Part shown: in pieces, positions 10,086-18,723 of the stretch
Layout: every line of letters begins with the position of its first letter
Numbering within the stretch: the first letter of the stretch is position 1
Source: Rhodothermales bacterium
GTDB lineage: Bacteria > Bacteroidota > Rhodothermia > Rhodothermales > UBA10348
Length of the DNA stretch: 64,000 nt
Reading direction: 5' to 3'
NCBI GenBank assembly: GCA_024711125.1
Contig: JANJTM010000043.1
Coordinates: forward strand, 30,455 to 94,454
Made by a program: the position numbers and the translations under genes
The notes under the pieces: generated by a model
Databases searched by the model: none
Seen by the model: only the letters and a program-made list of their open reading frames with translations
What the model was told of the DNA's origin: nothing

Positions 10086-10092
10086 TATCTTC
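10086..10092 (+). promoter_or_regulatory. Possible -7 element (TATCTTC) upstream of ftsX
   Basis: TATCTTC lies 36 bases before the GTG of ftsX in the short gap after the metallopeptidase, matching the TAnnTT core seen elsewhere in this window. No clear -33 TTG is visible. Confidence 0.25.
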
Positions 10093-10121
10093 GACGACCG
10101 ACCGAAACCGACCGACTGCGC

Positions 10122-11003
10122 GTGGCCGTTCTTCCGTACAGTATCCGGGAAGGCCTCAAGGGGCTGGCGAGGGCGCGGTTCGCCGCGTTCGCGTCGACCA
10201 GCGCCATGGCGGTCTCTCTCCTGCTCGTCGGAACCGTGCTCGTGATCGGGTTCGAGGCTGCCCAGGTCGCGCAGTGGCTGCGCGAACGCGTGGGCGAGGC
10301 CGAGATCTTTCTCGAGGTGGATACCGACGACATGACCGGCCAGTCGCTGGAACGCCGGTTGGCGCTTCACCCGGCCGTCGTCTCCACCCGGTACGTTTCG
10401 AAGGCCGAGGCAGTGGAGATCTTCCGGCGGGAGTTCGGCGAAGGTGCGGAGGCCTTCTTCGACCGCCCGTTCCTGCCGCCGTCCATCCGCGTCCAGTTCC
10501 GGCAGGCGTGGGCCAACCCCGACAGCCTCTCCGCTCTCAAGGATCGACTGGAACGGATTCCGCGGGTCGACGAAGTGCAGTACAACCAGGCCCTGCTCGT
10601 CGCCGTGCAGCGCAACCTGCGCCTGATCACCTTCTTCGGCGCGGGCATCGGTTTCGTCGTGCTCCTCGCGTCGATATTCCTCGTCGCCAACACGATCCGG
10701 CTTACCATCTACGCCCGGCGGTTGCTGATCCGCACGATGAAACTGGTCGGCGCGACGGACGCCTTCATACGCAGACCCTTCCTCGTGGAGGGCGCGGCGC
10801 AGGGATTCGTCGCGGGCCTGATCGCCGCCGGCCTGCTCTGGGGTGCGGTCGAGTCGATCGTCGCCTGGGTGCCTGAGCTTCACCTCGGGGATGCGTTCCT
10901 CCCCGTCGCGATGGGAACGGTCGTGGGGGCCGGCGTCGCGCTCGGATGGCTCGGATCCCTGCTCTCGGTTCGGCGCTTCATCCGCAACGTGGCGGTAGCC
11001 TGA
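10122..11003 (+). CDS. ftsX: Cell division protein FtsX
   Basis: A 293-residue inner-membrane protein of the FtsEX complex, which couples divisome assembly to activation of peptidoglycan hydrolases. Residues 1-20 are cytoplasmic (YSIREGLKGLARARFA). A first membrane helix covers about 28-48, a periplasmic loop of about 110 residues follows, and three further helices lie between about 175 and 285. The conserved cytoplasmic segment TIYARRLLIRTMKLVGATDAF follows helix 2. GTG start. The ATPase partner ftsE is not adjacent. It converges on the cyclase gene with six bases between stop codons. Confidence 0.9.
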   Translation: MAVLPYSIREGLKGLARARFAAFASTSAMAVSLLLVGTVLVIGFEAAQVAQWLRERVGEAEIFLEVDTDDMTGQSLERRLALHPAVVSTRYVSKAEAVEIFRREFGEGAEAFFDRPFLPPSIRVQFRQAWANPDSLSALKDRLERIPRVDEVQYNQALLVAVQRNLRLITFFGAGIGFVVLLASIFLVANTIRLTIYARRLLIRTMKLVGATDAFIRRPFLVEGAAQGFVAGLIAAGLLWGAVESIVAWVPELHLGDAFLPVAMGTVVGAGVALGWLGSLLSVRRFIRNVAVA

Positions 11004-11009
11004 GCCGGC

Positions 11010-11804
11010 TCAGGGCACGACCGCCACGATGCGGAGCGGCCCTCCCGACCCGCCCGCGATCTTCATCGGCAGGGCGATGACGTGAAACCCGGTTTCGGGC
11101 AAGTCGCCCAGGTTGGCCACGTTCTCGAAGGCCGGGATCTCCGCATCGAACAGGATGCGATGCGATTCGAAGCCCTTCGACTGCCCGTGATCGATCGACG
11201 GAGTGTCGATGCCGACGGAGGCGATGCGCCGGTTCGCGACGATCCACTCGGCGGCTTCGGGCGAAAGACCCGGGAAATGCAGCTTCGTGACCGCCTCGGG
11301 ACCCCTCTCGTCGGTGCCCATGTACGACGCCCGGTCGGGCCAGCGCTCGTGGAAACCCGTGCGCAGGATCAGGATCGATCCGTCGGGCAGTTGCCCGTTG
11401 CGCTCTTCCCACGCAACCAGGTCGGCGACCGATACCAGGTAGTCCGGGTCGGCACCGGCCGCGGAGGACACGTCGAGCAGCACCGCCGGAGCGACGAGGC
11501 GCTCGAGGGCGATCTCGTCGGCCGTGGAGCGACCTTCCGCGAAATGGATCGGTGCGTCCAGATGGGTACCGCCGTGTTCGGCCGAACGGAAGGTATTGGC
11601 CTCGTAATACCAGCCGCCCTCGGTCATGCCGTGGAAATCGGCGGTGAGCTCGAAGCCCGAGGCGGTCGGCCAGTAGACCGTCGTGGAGTCGTAGGCGTGG
11701 CTCAGGTCCACGAGGCGGCCGCCGGGAAACGGGACGGGTTCCGGTGTGCGGGCGCACGCGGAAACGAGGGCGACGGCAAACAGGAAGACGAGGGATCGGG
11801 ACAT
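11010..11804 (-). CDS. Cyclase-family (KynB-like) lipoprotein
   Basis: A 264-residue protein of the metal-dependent cyclase family, which includes kynurenine formamidase. The metal-binding signature HGGTHLDAPIHF is intact, and SVGIDTPSIDHGQS and FHVIALPMKI are typical later segments. The N-terminus is a lipoprotein signal (LVFLFAVALVSACA), so the protein should be anchored in an envelope membrane, unlike cytosolic KynB. ATG at 11804 is chosen because it places the signal peptide at the start. No tryptophan-degradation genes are nearby, so an N-formylkynurenine substrate is not supported by context. Confidence 0.8.
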   Translation of the reverse strand: MSRSLVFLFAVALVSACARTPEPVPFPGGRLVDLSHAYDSTTVYWPTASGFELTADFHGMTEGGWYYEANTFRSAEHGGTHLDAPIHFAEGRSTADEIALERLVAPAVLLDVSSAAGADPDYLVSVADLVAWEERNGQLPDGSILILRTGFHERWPDRASYMGTDERGPEAVTKLHFPGLSPEAAEWIVANRRIASVGIDTPSIDHGQSKGFESHRILFDAEIPAFENVANLGDLPETGFHVIALPMKIAGGSGGPLRIVAVVP

Positions 11805-11864
11805 GGCACCGGGGCGTTGCAGGCGCCCCATGATACCGCACGCGACGATACCCCGCGGCCCGAG

Positions 11865-12860
11865 ATGCGCGTAGGCCTCGTATTCGACCTTTTCGATGCC
11901 TGGCCCTGGCGGCCGGGCGATCCCTTCGACGCCGACGCCGAGAACGAACCGGAGGACACGGTCGTGGCGCTGGAGGAGGCCCTGCGGTGGTTGGGCCACG
12001 TCCCCGTGCGCGTCGGCACGCCGCACGACCTCTGGCGCCTGGGCGCCGACACCGGCCTGGACGCCGCAGTCAACATTGCCGAAGGCTTCCGATCGCGCAA
12101 CCGGGAAGGCTGGGCGCCCACCCTGCTCGAGATGGCGGGTATACCGTTCGTCGGCTCCGATGCCGTCACGCTCTCGCTGAGCCTCGACAAGGCGTGGACC
12201 AAGGACCTGGCCGTCGCGGCCGGCGTGCCGACGCCCCCCTACCGGATCTACGGGACGGCGTCGCAGATCGAATACGACGATCTACCGGGGCCCTTTCCGC
12301 TCTTCGTGAAACCGAGGTACGAAGGTTCGGCGAAGGGCATCGACGGACGCAACCGCGTCGAGGATCCGGCGGCGCTCCGGGAGGCGGTGGACCGCCTTGC
12401 CGGCGTCTACGAGCAGGATGTGCTGGTGGAACCGTTCATCGGCGGGGGCGGAGAATTCACGGTCGCCGTCGTCGGGCACCGCCCGCCGCGCGCGCTCCCC
12501 GTGCTCCAGCGGGCGGTGGACGAAGCGACGGGAATCGGGCTTCACGCGCTCGATCGACGGGGTCTGGAGTGCCCGTCGGGTCCCTGGTCGCTTGCCGGGA
12601 GCCTCGATTCCGTCCTGGAACGAACCCTCGAGCGGTTCGCGCTGCGGATCTTTGCCAAGCTGGAGTGCCGCGATTTCGCCCGCGTCGACTTCCGGGTCGA
12701 CCGGGAGGGCCGGCCCTGGTTCCTGGAGATCAATCCGCTTCCGACGTTCGACCCGGAGGGCACGTTCGCGATCCTGGCCGAGCTGTCGGGCCGCACGTAT
12801 CCCGACTTCCTGGCCGACGTGCTCGGCGAGGCCCTCGCGCGGATCGCGCCCGGCGCCTGA
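11865..12860 (+). CDS. ATP-grasp ligase, D-alanine-D-alanine ligase-like
   Basis: A 331-residue ATP-grasp protein. Visible segments are FPLFVKPRYEGSAKGI (nucleotide-binding lysine loop), LVEPFIGGGGEFTVAVVG (central sheet) and DFARVDFRVD...FLEINPLPTFDP (metal-binding Asp and Glu-x-Asn). The N-terminus MRVGLVFDLFDAWPW differs from housekeeping Ddl, and the usual GxxGEDG motif is not recognisable, so the substrate is likely not simply two D-alanines. Twenty-eight bases downstream begins a lysine 2,3-aminomutase-like gene, which suggests that the ligase may join a beta-amino acid or other amino acid to an acceptor. It is divergent from the cyclase lipoprotein gene (60-base gap). Confidence 0.75.
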   Translation: MRVGLVFDLFDAWPWRPGDPFDADAENEPEDTVVALEEALRWLGHVPVRVGTPHDLWRLGADTGLDAAVNIAEGFRSRNREGWAPTLLEMAGIPFVGSDAVTLSLSLDKAWTKDLAVAAGVPTPPYRIYGTASQIEYDDLPGPFPLFVKPRYEGSAKGIDGRNRVEDPAALREAVDRLAGVYEQDVLVEPFIGGGGEFTVAVVGHRPPRALPVLQRAVDEATGIGLHALDRRGLECPSGPWSLAGSLDSVLERTLERFALRIFAKLECRDFARVDFRVDREGRPWFLEINPLPTFDPEGTFAILAELSGRTYPDFLADVLGEALARIAPGA

Positions 12861-12888
12861 GGCGTACGCATTCTTCCCGAGACTCGAG

Positions 12889-14115
12889 ATGTCTGCACCA
12901 GACCCCAGCCGTACCGACCGCCCGGCCGAATGGACCGACTGGCGATGGCAGATGCGCAACCGCATCGACTCGCTGGAAGCGTTGGAGCGTGTCGTGCATC
13001 CGACCGAGGACGAGCGACGGGCGGTGCACGAGACCCGAAGCGTGTTCCGCTGGAACGTCACGCCGTATTACGCTTCGCTGATGGATCCGGACGACCCGGC
13101 CTGCCCGGTTCGGCGCCAGGTCGTTCCCACGATGTCGGAACTGGATGCCGACATCGTCGGCGTGGTCGACCCGCTGGAGGAGGTTGCGCACTCGCCCGTG
13201 CGCAACCTGATCCACAACTATCCCGACCGCGTGGCCTTCTGCGTCACCACCGAGTGCGCGATCTACTGCCGGTACTGCCTGCGCAAGCGGCTCGTCGGGG
13301 ACGCCGAGCAGATGATGAACCGCCGCGAGCTCCAGGAGGCGGTCGACTACATCGCGGCGCACCCGGAGATCCGCGACGTGCTGCTCACGGGCGGGGATCC
13401 GCTCACCTACGGCGACCGGCAGATCGAGTGGCTGCTGTCGAGGCTGCGCGCCATCGACCACGTGGAGATCGTGCGCCTCGGCTCCCGCATGCCGGTCAAA
13501 CTGCCGTACCGGATCACGCCCGAGCTCTGCGAGGTGCTCTCGCGCTATCACCCGGTGTGGCTGAACACCCACTTCAACCACCCGAAGGAAGTCACGCCCG
13601 ACGCCGCGGCGGCCGTCGACCGGCTGCTCCGGGCCGGTGTGCCCGTCGGCAACCAGACGGTGCTGCTGAAGGGTGTCAACGACGACCGGGAGACCCTTCG
13701 CGGCCTGTTCGCCGCGCTCGTGAGGGCGCGCGTGCGGCCGTACTACCTGTACCAGGCCCAGCTGATCGGGGGCACGGCGCCCTTCCGCACGTCCATCGAG
13801 AAAGGCATGGCACTGATGGCTTCGATCCGCGGGTACGCGACCGGGTTCTCGATCCCGACGTACGTGCTCGATACGCCGTTCGGAAAGGTGCCGCTCGATC
13901 GCTCGTGGGTCCTCGGGCGGTCCGGGGACCACGTCGTGATGCGCACGACGCGCGGAACGACCTGGGCGGAACCCAATCCCATGCCTCCGGACGAGGTCGG
14001 GTACGCCGGCGTGCTCGAGACCATCCCGATGCCGGATGACGCCGTCACGATCAAGACCGGAGCCCGAACATTCGAGGGGTTCCGGCCGGAATCGTGGCTC
14101 GTGCCGGCTATTTGA
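12889..14115 (+). CDS. Lysine 2,3-aminomutase-family radical SAM protein with altered substrate site
   Basis: A 408-residue KamA-family enzyme. The radical SAM cluster motif CxxxCxxC is Cys123, Cys127 and Cys130 in ECAIYCRYCLRKR. The PLP-binding lysine is expected at Lys333 (DTPFGKVPL). The family moves the alpha-amino group to the beta carbon. In clostridial KAM two aspartates (Asp293, Asp330) hold the side-chain ammonium of lysine. Here the second is kept (Asp328), but the first aligns with Gln291 in RPYYLYQAQLIGG, where KAM has VCDLSLG. A non-lysine substrate is therefore possible. Paired with an ATP-grasp gene upstream; its 3' end overlaps the opposing giant gene by 8 bases. Confidence 0.85.
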   Translation: MSAPDPSRTDRPAEWTDWRWQMRNRIDSLEALERVVHPTEDERRAVHETRSVFRWNVTPYYASLMDPDDPACPVRRQVVPTMSELDADIVGVVDPLEEVAHSPVRNLIHNYPDRVAFCVTTECAIYCRYCLRKRLVGDAEQMMNRRELQEAVDYIAAHPEIRDVLLTGGDPLTYGDRQIEWLLSRLRAIDHVEIVRLGSRMPVKLPYRITPELCEVLSRYHPVWLNTHFNHPKEVTPDAAAAVDRLLRAGVPVGNQTVLLKGVNDDRETLRGLFAALVRARVRPYYLYQAQLIGGTAPFRTSIEKGMALMASIRGYATGFSIPTYVLDTPFGKVPLDRSWVLGRSGDHVVMRTTRGTTWAEPNPMPPDEVGYAGVLETIPMPDDAVTIKTGARTFEGFRPESWLVPAI

Positions 14116-17100
14116 CCAGGGTCACGGTGCGCGTCGTGACGACGGAGCCGGCGGACAGGCGCACCAGGTAGATTCCGCTGGGCAGTCCCGACGCCTCGAA
14201 CACCGTTTCGTGCCGGCCCGCCGGCAGCGTGCCGTCGGCAAGGATCCGGACCTCGCGGCCGAGCAGGTCGTGGACCGTCAGCCGCAGTTCCGAAGCGGTA
14301 GGCAGCGAGAAGGCGATGCGGGTCGTCGGGTTGAAAGGGTTGGGCCACGCCGGGGCCAGCGTCACCGCGTGGGGAAGCGCCGACACTTCCGTGCTCGTGG
14401 CCGAGGCCATGGCCGGCAACTCGACCTCGGCCGATTCTCCGAAGCCCGTCACGCGGAGCGGAGTGACCGAGATCCGGTCGGGCACGCTGCCGCGCAGCGT
14501 GGCTACCAGGAAGTTGCCGTTCGAAACGGTCACGAAGCGCGCGACTCCGGACGCGTCGGGGGCGCCGTGCTGCAGGAGCACGTCACGGTCGGAACGGAGC
14601 AGGCCGTCGCCGTCGACGTCGCGATAGAGGCCGACCGTGAGATCCTGGTCGTGTCCCGGGGTCGCCACGCGGCCGGCGATCGTGTTGGGCTGGTTCGTCA
14701 GGCAATCGATCGACTCGTAGTCGCGGGTTCCCGAGGCGCCGAGGTCGGTTCGCAGCGAGGTCCGCCCGGTCTGCCGGTCGATGCGCACGATCGCGCGGCC
14801 GTAGCTCCCCAGCGATCCGATCAGCGTGCCGTCGCCATCGAAGGTCAGACCTTCCACGTCGTCGAGGTCCAGGGTCACGGTACGGGTTACGATGCCGGTC
14901 GCGCGGTCGATCGACGCGAGGAACGAAGGCCTGTCGCGTTCCGAGACGATCCCGATCAGCGATCCGTCCACCGGATCGATGGCGATATCGTCGATGTGCA
15001 ACCCGGTATCTCCGGTCAGGGACAGGTAATCGATCCCCGGGCCGAACGCGTCGGGCCAGACCCGTCCGGTGGCGGGGTCGAGCCGGAGGAGCACGTCGGC
15101 TCCGCCCGAACGTCGCGCCATGCCGTACAGGTGGCCGGTCTGCGGGTCGAACCGGATGCCGTCGATGTCGCCGACCGGGAGCGAACCCGCCGGGCCGCGC
15201 GCGGTGCCGGCTGCGCCGATCGGCGTGTCCACGCCGGTGGCCGTGTCGACGAGCCCCAGCACGGCGCCGTCGACGACGTAGAGCCGCCGGGTGAAGGGGT
15301 CGAACGCCATCGCCTCGACGTCGAGCGTGCCGGTGGGGCCGATGACGACCTCCAGGTTCGTCTGCTTCGTGACGGCGACGAGGACGTCCACGCTGGTGCC
15401 CAGGCGGCTTTCGTCGGCCACGAGATAACACACGTCGGCAGGGGGCGGAGGAGGTTCGCCCGGATCGCCGGGGTCGGTTTCGCCGGTTCCGGGGTCGGTT
15501 TCGCCGGCTCCCGGGTCCGTTTCGCCCGTCCCGGGGTCGGTGGTGCCGCTTCCGGAGCCGTTTCCGGCCGGTCGCACGCGGCAATCCAGCGCTTCGTAGT
15601 CCTGGTTGGGGCCTGCCCCCACCCGGGCGACCAACGTTGCGACACCGGTCGACGGTACGATCTCCCATACCCGGCTGCCGTCTCCGCCCTCGGAAGCCAG
15701 GAGGCGTCCGTCCTCCGTGAAGCCCATGCCCTCGAGGTCGTCGACGGCAACCGTCACCGAAGCCGTTACCGTTCCGGAGGTCCTGTCCACGGTCGACAGG
15801 ATCGAGGTGTCGCGCCCCGGCGAGAGCACGTACAGCGTGCCCGACGCCGGGTGAATGGCGAGATCGTCCACGCCGGTGAGCCCCTGGAGGCGCAGATAGT
15901 CACCGCCGCCGCCGAACGCGCCGCGAACGACCGTGCCGGTGGCGGGATCGAGGCGCACGAGGAAGGCCGAACTCGAGGAGAAGGTCGTCGCGAGGAGGTG
16001 ACCGTTGGCCGGGTCGAACGCCAGTCCGTCGAGATCGGTGAGCGGAAGATTGCCGTCCGGTCCGGCGGCGGTGCCGGCCGGGCCGATGGCGGTGAAGGTC
16101 GCCGACACGGGATCCAGCAGCCCCAGCGTTCCGCCGTTGGTCGCGTAGATCTTCCCGGACGCGGGATGCACGGCGATGGCTTCCACATCGGAGGTGCCGG
16201 TCGGGCCTATCACGATCTCGGCAGACCCGGCCAACCGGGAGAGCACGTCGCGGGACCCGGTGCCCGCGTCGTCGGCCACCAGGTAGCAGACCGCCTCGAA
16301 GGGCGTGGCTTCCGGATCGGTGCCCGGATCGGTGCCCGGGTCGGTGCCCGGATCGGTGGACGAGGTCGGTGGCACGTGGCAGTCCAGGGACTCGTAGTCC
16401 TGGTTGCTTCCGGTGCCGATCCTGGCCCGGAGCGCCGTGGCGCCGGTCCCCGGGTCGACGATCCACACGCGCGAGCCGTCGTCGCCCTCCGAAGCCAGGA
16501 GGGTGCCCGCCGAGTCGAACCCGAGGCCCTCGAGCCGGCTCGTGGCGAGCTGGACGCTCGAAAGCACCTGGCCGGTCGCCCGGTCCACCCGGTAGAGCAT
16601 CGACCGGCTGCCGTCCTCCTGCAGGGCGAAGAGGTCTCCGTTCGACGGATGGATGGCGATGTCGGTCACGGAGTGGAGGCCCTGCAGGCGCAGGTAGTCG
16701 CTGCCCGTGCCGAACGCCCCGGCGATCACCGAGCCGGTGCCCGGGTTCAGCCGTACGAGATACGCCGAGCGGGTGGAATACGTGGCGGCATAGAGGAATC
16801 CCGTGGCCGGGTCGAACGAAAGTCCGTCCAGGTCTCCGAGCGCCACGGCGCCTTCCGGACCGCGGGCCGTGCCGGCCGTTCCGAGGGTCGTGAACGCACC
16901 GGTAAGCCGGTCGAGCAGGCCGATCGTGCCGCCGTCGGCCGCGAATACGCGTCCCGTGTACGGCTCCACGGCGATGGCCTCGATCGAGAGGGTTCCCGTG
17001 GGACCTATGACCTGTTCGCGGTCGCCGGAGAGCCGGGTGAACGTGTCGTACGGGGTTCCGCTGTCGTCCGCGACGAAATAGCACACCCCGGTGAACGAGT

Positions 17101-18583
17101 GCACGGGGCCGACGACGATCCGCACCAGGGTTTCGTCCGAAATGCGACCCGACGCATCGGCCCGGTACGTGAACGAGTCCGTGCCCACGAATCCCGGCCG
17201 CGGGAGATACTCGAAGGAACCGTCCGCGAACAGGGAGAACCGGTCGGCGCGGGAGGGACTCCGTTCGAGGCGAACCGAGACCGGACCGCTGGACGGCAGG
17301 AGGTCGTTGTTGAGGACCCCGGGGGAATCGACCGTGAGCATGATGCCCTGCGTCGTGTCGTAGACGTCCTCGACGGCGTGGGGGCGCGTGCTGTCGCACT
17401 TGCGCAGGACCAGGAAATCGAGGACCGACCCCGGATTCGAGAGCGGAACGAAGTCGATCTTCGCCGCGCACGCGTCGGCCGTGATGCGCTGCGCTCCGTA
17501 GCCCGCATCGTACCGGAAGACGCTGTTCGGGTCGATGGTCGCGAAGCTCGAAACGCCCGCGCCGCCCACGCCGTTCACGAAGTAAGGGAAGCCGTCGACC
17601 GAAAGCCGCTCGTAGATGTGCGCGTGCGCCGACAGGACGGCATCGGCTCCCCACTCGCGAAACGGCCACCGAAGCGAGGACACGTCCCAGCTGCGCGACA
17701 CGTAGGGCGGATGGTGCATCAGCACGAACCGCCACGGGGCCCTGGACGCCGAGAGCGCGCCCCGCAGCCAGGTGGCCTGGGGACCGGTTACGGACTGCCC
17801 CCCGGGCTCCCGCGGATCGCTGGAGAGGACGAAGAACTCGATCGGACCCCACGTGAACGAGTAATACCGCTCGTTGCCGGGAAGCGAGACGAAATCCAGG
17901 AGCGGTTGCCCCAGCTCGGTATCCATGTCGTGGTTTCCGAGCAGCGGGAAGAACCGGTTGATGTCCGAGGCGCCGGGCCCGTATACGCCGCGGTACGGGA
18001 AGATCCATCGCCCGTACGGTTCGCCCATGTTCCGATCCAGCGTCTCCGCGGCACCCACCTCGTAGTTGTTGTCGCCGAGGGAGACGACGAAATCGGGACT
18101 CCAGGATGCGATGAGGCGCGAGACCGCCAGGGTGCTCTGACTGCCGTCCCCGTAGTCGGCCGTCAGGCCCACGACGACCGCCTCGTCGAGCCGGGGATCG
18201 GACTGGACCGCGACCGTGAGGGCAACCGTCGCGGTCCGGACGACTCCGCCCGCGAAGACGGCCGAGTAGGAGAACGAATCGGTGCCGGAGTAGCCGGGCA
18301 GCGGCGTGTAGACGAACGAACCGTCCGGAGCCAGTTCGAACGTCTGCGCGTGCTGCGGGCGGGTGACCGGCACGGCGTAGAGGGGGCTGCCGGGGTCGTT
18401 CCCCAGCACGCCGGGAGCGGAAACGTGGAGGGCCGGACCCGGCCCGACGGTGTGTCGGTCGTCGACGGCCCCCGGCTCGACCTGCGCCGCAACGGGCGCG
18501 ACGCCCAACAGGCATACGGCGCCTGCGGCAAGCCAGGATCGAAGGCGGTCGGGTGTCGAAAGGCAGCGCGACGCGGAAGGCAT
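14108..18583 (-). CDS. Giant T9SS cargo protein: metallophosphatase plus three repeat modules
   Basis: 1,491 residues. The signal peptide ends near VAPVAAQ. Two cadherin/Ig-like segments of the PGVL(G/N)ND...GTDSF(S/T)Y type (about 35-130 and 400-490) flank a calcineurin-like metallophosphatase (about 135-395). That domain keeps VSLGDNNYE, LGNHDMD, MHHPPY and SAHAHIYER, as in purple-acid-phosphatase relatives. Three copies of a 235-residue module follow (about 499-735, 764-1001, 1050-1294). Each begins CYxVAD, contains IGPTGT, LDGLxFDPxTG and VDRxTG, and ends DYExxDC, probably beta-propeller-like. Proline-rich DPGT linkers join them. The C-terminus PNPFNPTTRI...LPSGIYLVRL is a T9SS type A sorting domain. 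ATG at 18583 precedes the signal peptide. It lies downstream of a second giant gene carrying the same module. Confidence 0.82.
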   Translation of the reverse strand: MPSASRCLSTPDRLRSWLAAGAVCLLGVAPVAAQVEPGAVDDRHTVGPGPALHVSAPGVLGNDPGSPLYAVPVTRPQHAQTFELAPDGSFVYTPLPGYSGTDSFSYSAVFAGGVVRTATVALTVAVQSDPRLDEAVVVGLTADYGDGSQSTLAVSRLIASWSPDFVVSLGDNNYEVGAAETLDRNMGEPYGRWIFPYRGVYGPGASDINRFFPLLGNHDMDTELGQPLLDFVSLPGNERYYSFTWGPIEFFVLSSDPREPGGQSVTGPQATWLRGALSASRAPWRFVLMHHPPYVSRSWDVSSLRWPFREWGADAVLSAHAHIYERLSVDGFPYFVNGVGGAGVSSFATIDPNSVFRYDAGYGAQRITADACAAKIDFVPLSNPGSVLDFLVLRKCDSTRPHAVEDVYDTTQGIMLTVDSPGVLNNDLLPSSGPVSVRLERSPSRADRFSLFADGSFEYLPRPGFVGTDSFTYRADASGRISDETLVRIVVGPVHSFTGVCYFVADDSGTPYDTFTRLSGDREQVIGPTGTLSIEAIAVEPYTGRVFAADGGTIGLLDRLTGAFTTLGTAGTARGPEGAVALGDLDGLSFDPATGFLYAATYSTRSAYLVRLNPGTGSVIAGAFGTGSDYLRLQGLHSVTDIAIHPSNGDLFALQEDGSRSMLYRVDRATGQVLSSVQLATSRLEGLGFDSAGTLLASEGDDGSRVWIVDPGTGATALRARIGTGSNQDYESLDCHVPPTSSTDPGTDPGTDPGTDPEATPFEAVCYLVADDAGTGSRDVLSRLAGSAEIVIGPTGTSDVEAIAVHPASGKIYATNGGTLGLLDPVSATFTAIGPAGTAAGPDGNLPLTDLDGLAFDPANGHLLATTFSSSSAFLVRLDPATGTVVRGAFGGGGDYLRLQGLTGVDDLAIHPASGTLYVLSPGRDTSILSTVDRTSGTVTASVTVAVDDLEGMGFTEDGRLLASEGGDGSRVWEIVPSTGVATLVARVGAGPNQDYEALDCRVRPAGNGSGSGTTDPGTGETDPGAGETDPGTGETDPGDPGEPPPPPADVCYLVADESRLGTSVDVLVAVTKQTNLEVVIGPTGTLDVEAMAFDPFTRRLYVVDGAVLGLVDTATGVDTPIGAAGTARGPAGSLPVGDIDGIRFDPQTGHLYGMARRSGGADVLLRLDPATGRVWPDAFGPGIDYLSLTGDTGLHIDDIAIDPVDGSLIGIVSERDRPSFLASIDRATGIVTRTVTLDLDDVEGLTFDGDGTLIGSLGSYGRAIVRIDRQTGRTSLRTDLGASGTRDYESIDCLTNQPNTIAGRVATPGHDQDLTVGLYRDVDGDGLLRSDRDVLLQHGAPDASGVARFVTVSNGNFLVATLRGSVPDRISVTPLRVTGFGESAEVELPAMASATSTEVSALPHAVTLAPAWPNPFNPTTRIAFSLPTASELRLTVHDLLGREVRILADGTLPAGRHETVFEASGLPSGIYLVRLSAGSVVTTRTVTLVK
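15460..15543 (-). repeat. Tandem 21-bp repeats encoding a TDPG(T/A)GE linker
   Basis: Four imperfect 21-bp units inside the giant gene encode repeats of the seven-residue unit TDPGTGE / TDPGAGE between modules 2 and 3. Unit length is a multiple of three, so copy-number change would keep the frame. The sequence reads as a flexible, acidic interdomain linker. Confidence 0.75.
16312..16359 (-). repeat. Tandem 12-bp repeats encoding a TDPG linker
   Basis: Four 12-bp units with only one or two base differences encode (TDPG)n between modules 1 and 2 of the giant protein. They are short, in frame, and likely to expand or contract by slippage. Confidence 0.75.
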
Positions 18584-18650
18584 GATCGTCCGAGGGGAGA
18601 TATCGGGCGGAATGCAAGGACCGGGCCGTCCCTCTTTGAGACGAAACGAC

Positions 18651-18712
18651 GAGGCGGCCGCGCCGGAGTCCCGGGCGGCCGCCTCGATCCCGGCGCGCCG
18701 CCGGGACTCCGG
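18651..18712 (-). promoter_or_regulatory. Overlapping, mutually exclusive hairpins between the two giant genes
   Basis: The 140-bp gap holds two perfect inverted repeats that share bases. Arm pair A is 18651-18660 with 18676-18685 (10 bp). Arm pair B is 18663-18674 with 18701-18712 (12 bp). The left arm of B lies in the loop of A and the right arm of A lies in the loop of B, so both cannot form as simple hairpins at once. In the minus-strand message, A comes second and is followed by GTCGTTTCGTC. This could be a terminator with an alternative antiterminating form, or only a strong structured spacer. Confidence 0.5.
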
Positions 18713-18723
18713 GGTCTTCAGGA

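Noticed and set aside
6287..10876. A 1,529-codon open frame on the plus strand
   Set aside because: It overlaps the hut and ftsX genes in another frame and has an Arg/Gly/Pro-rich composition without recognisable motifs.
5460..10883. An 1,807-codon open frame on the minus strand
   Set aside because: It runs antisense across hutH, hutI, the asparaginase-like gene, the metallopeptidase and ftsX. Its translation is low-complexity Arg/His/Asp-rich with no domain, as expected for a shadow of GC-rich codon bias.
16312..16359. Short tandem repeats considered as a CRISPR
   Set aside because: Units are 12 bp without spacers, encode TDPG in frame and lie inside a coding region. No cas gene is present.
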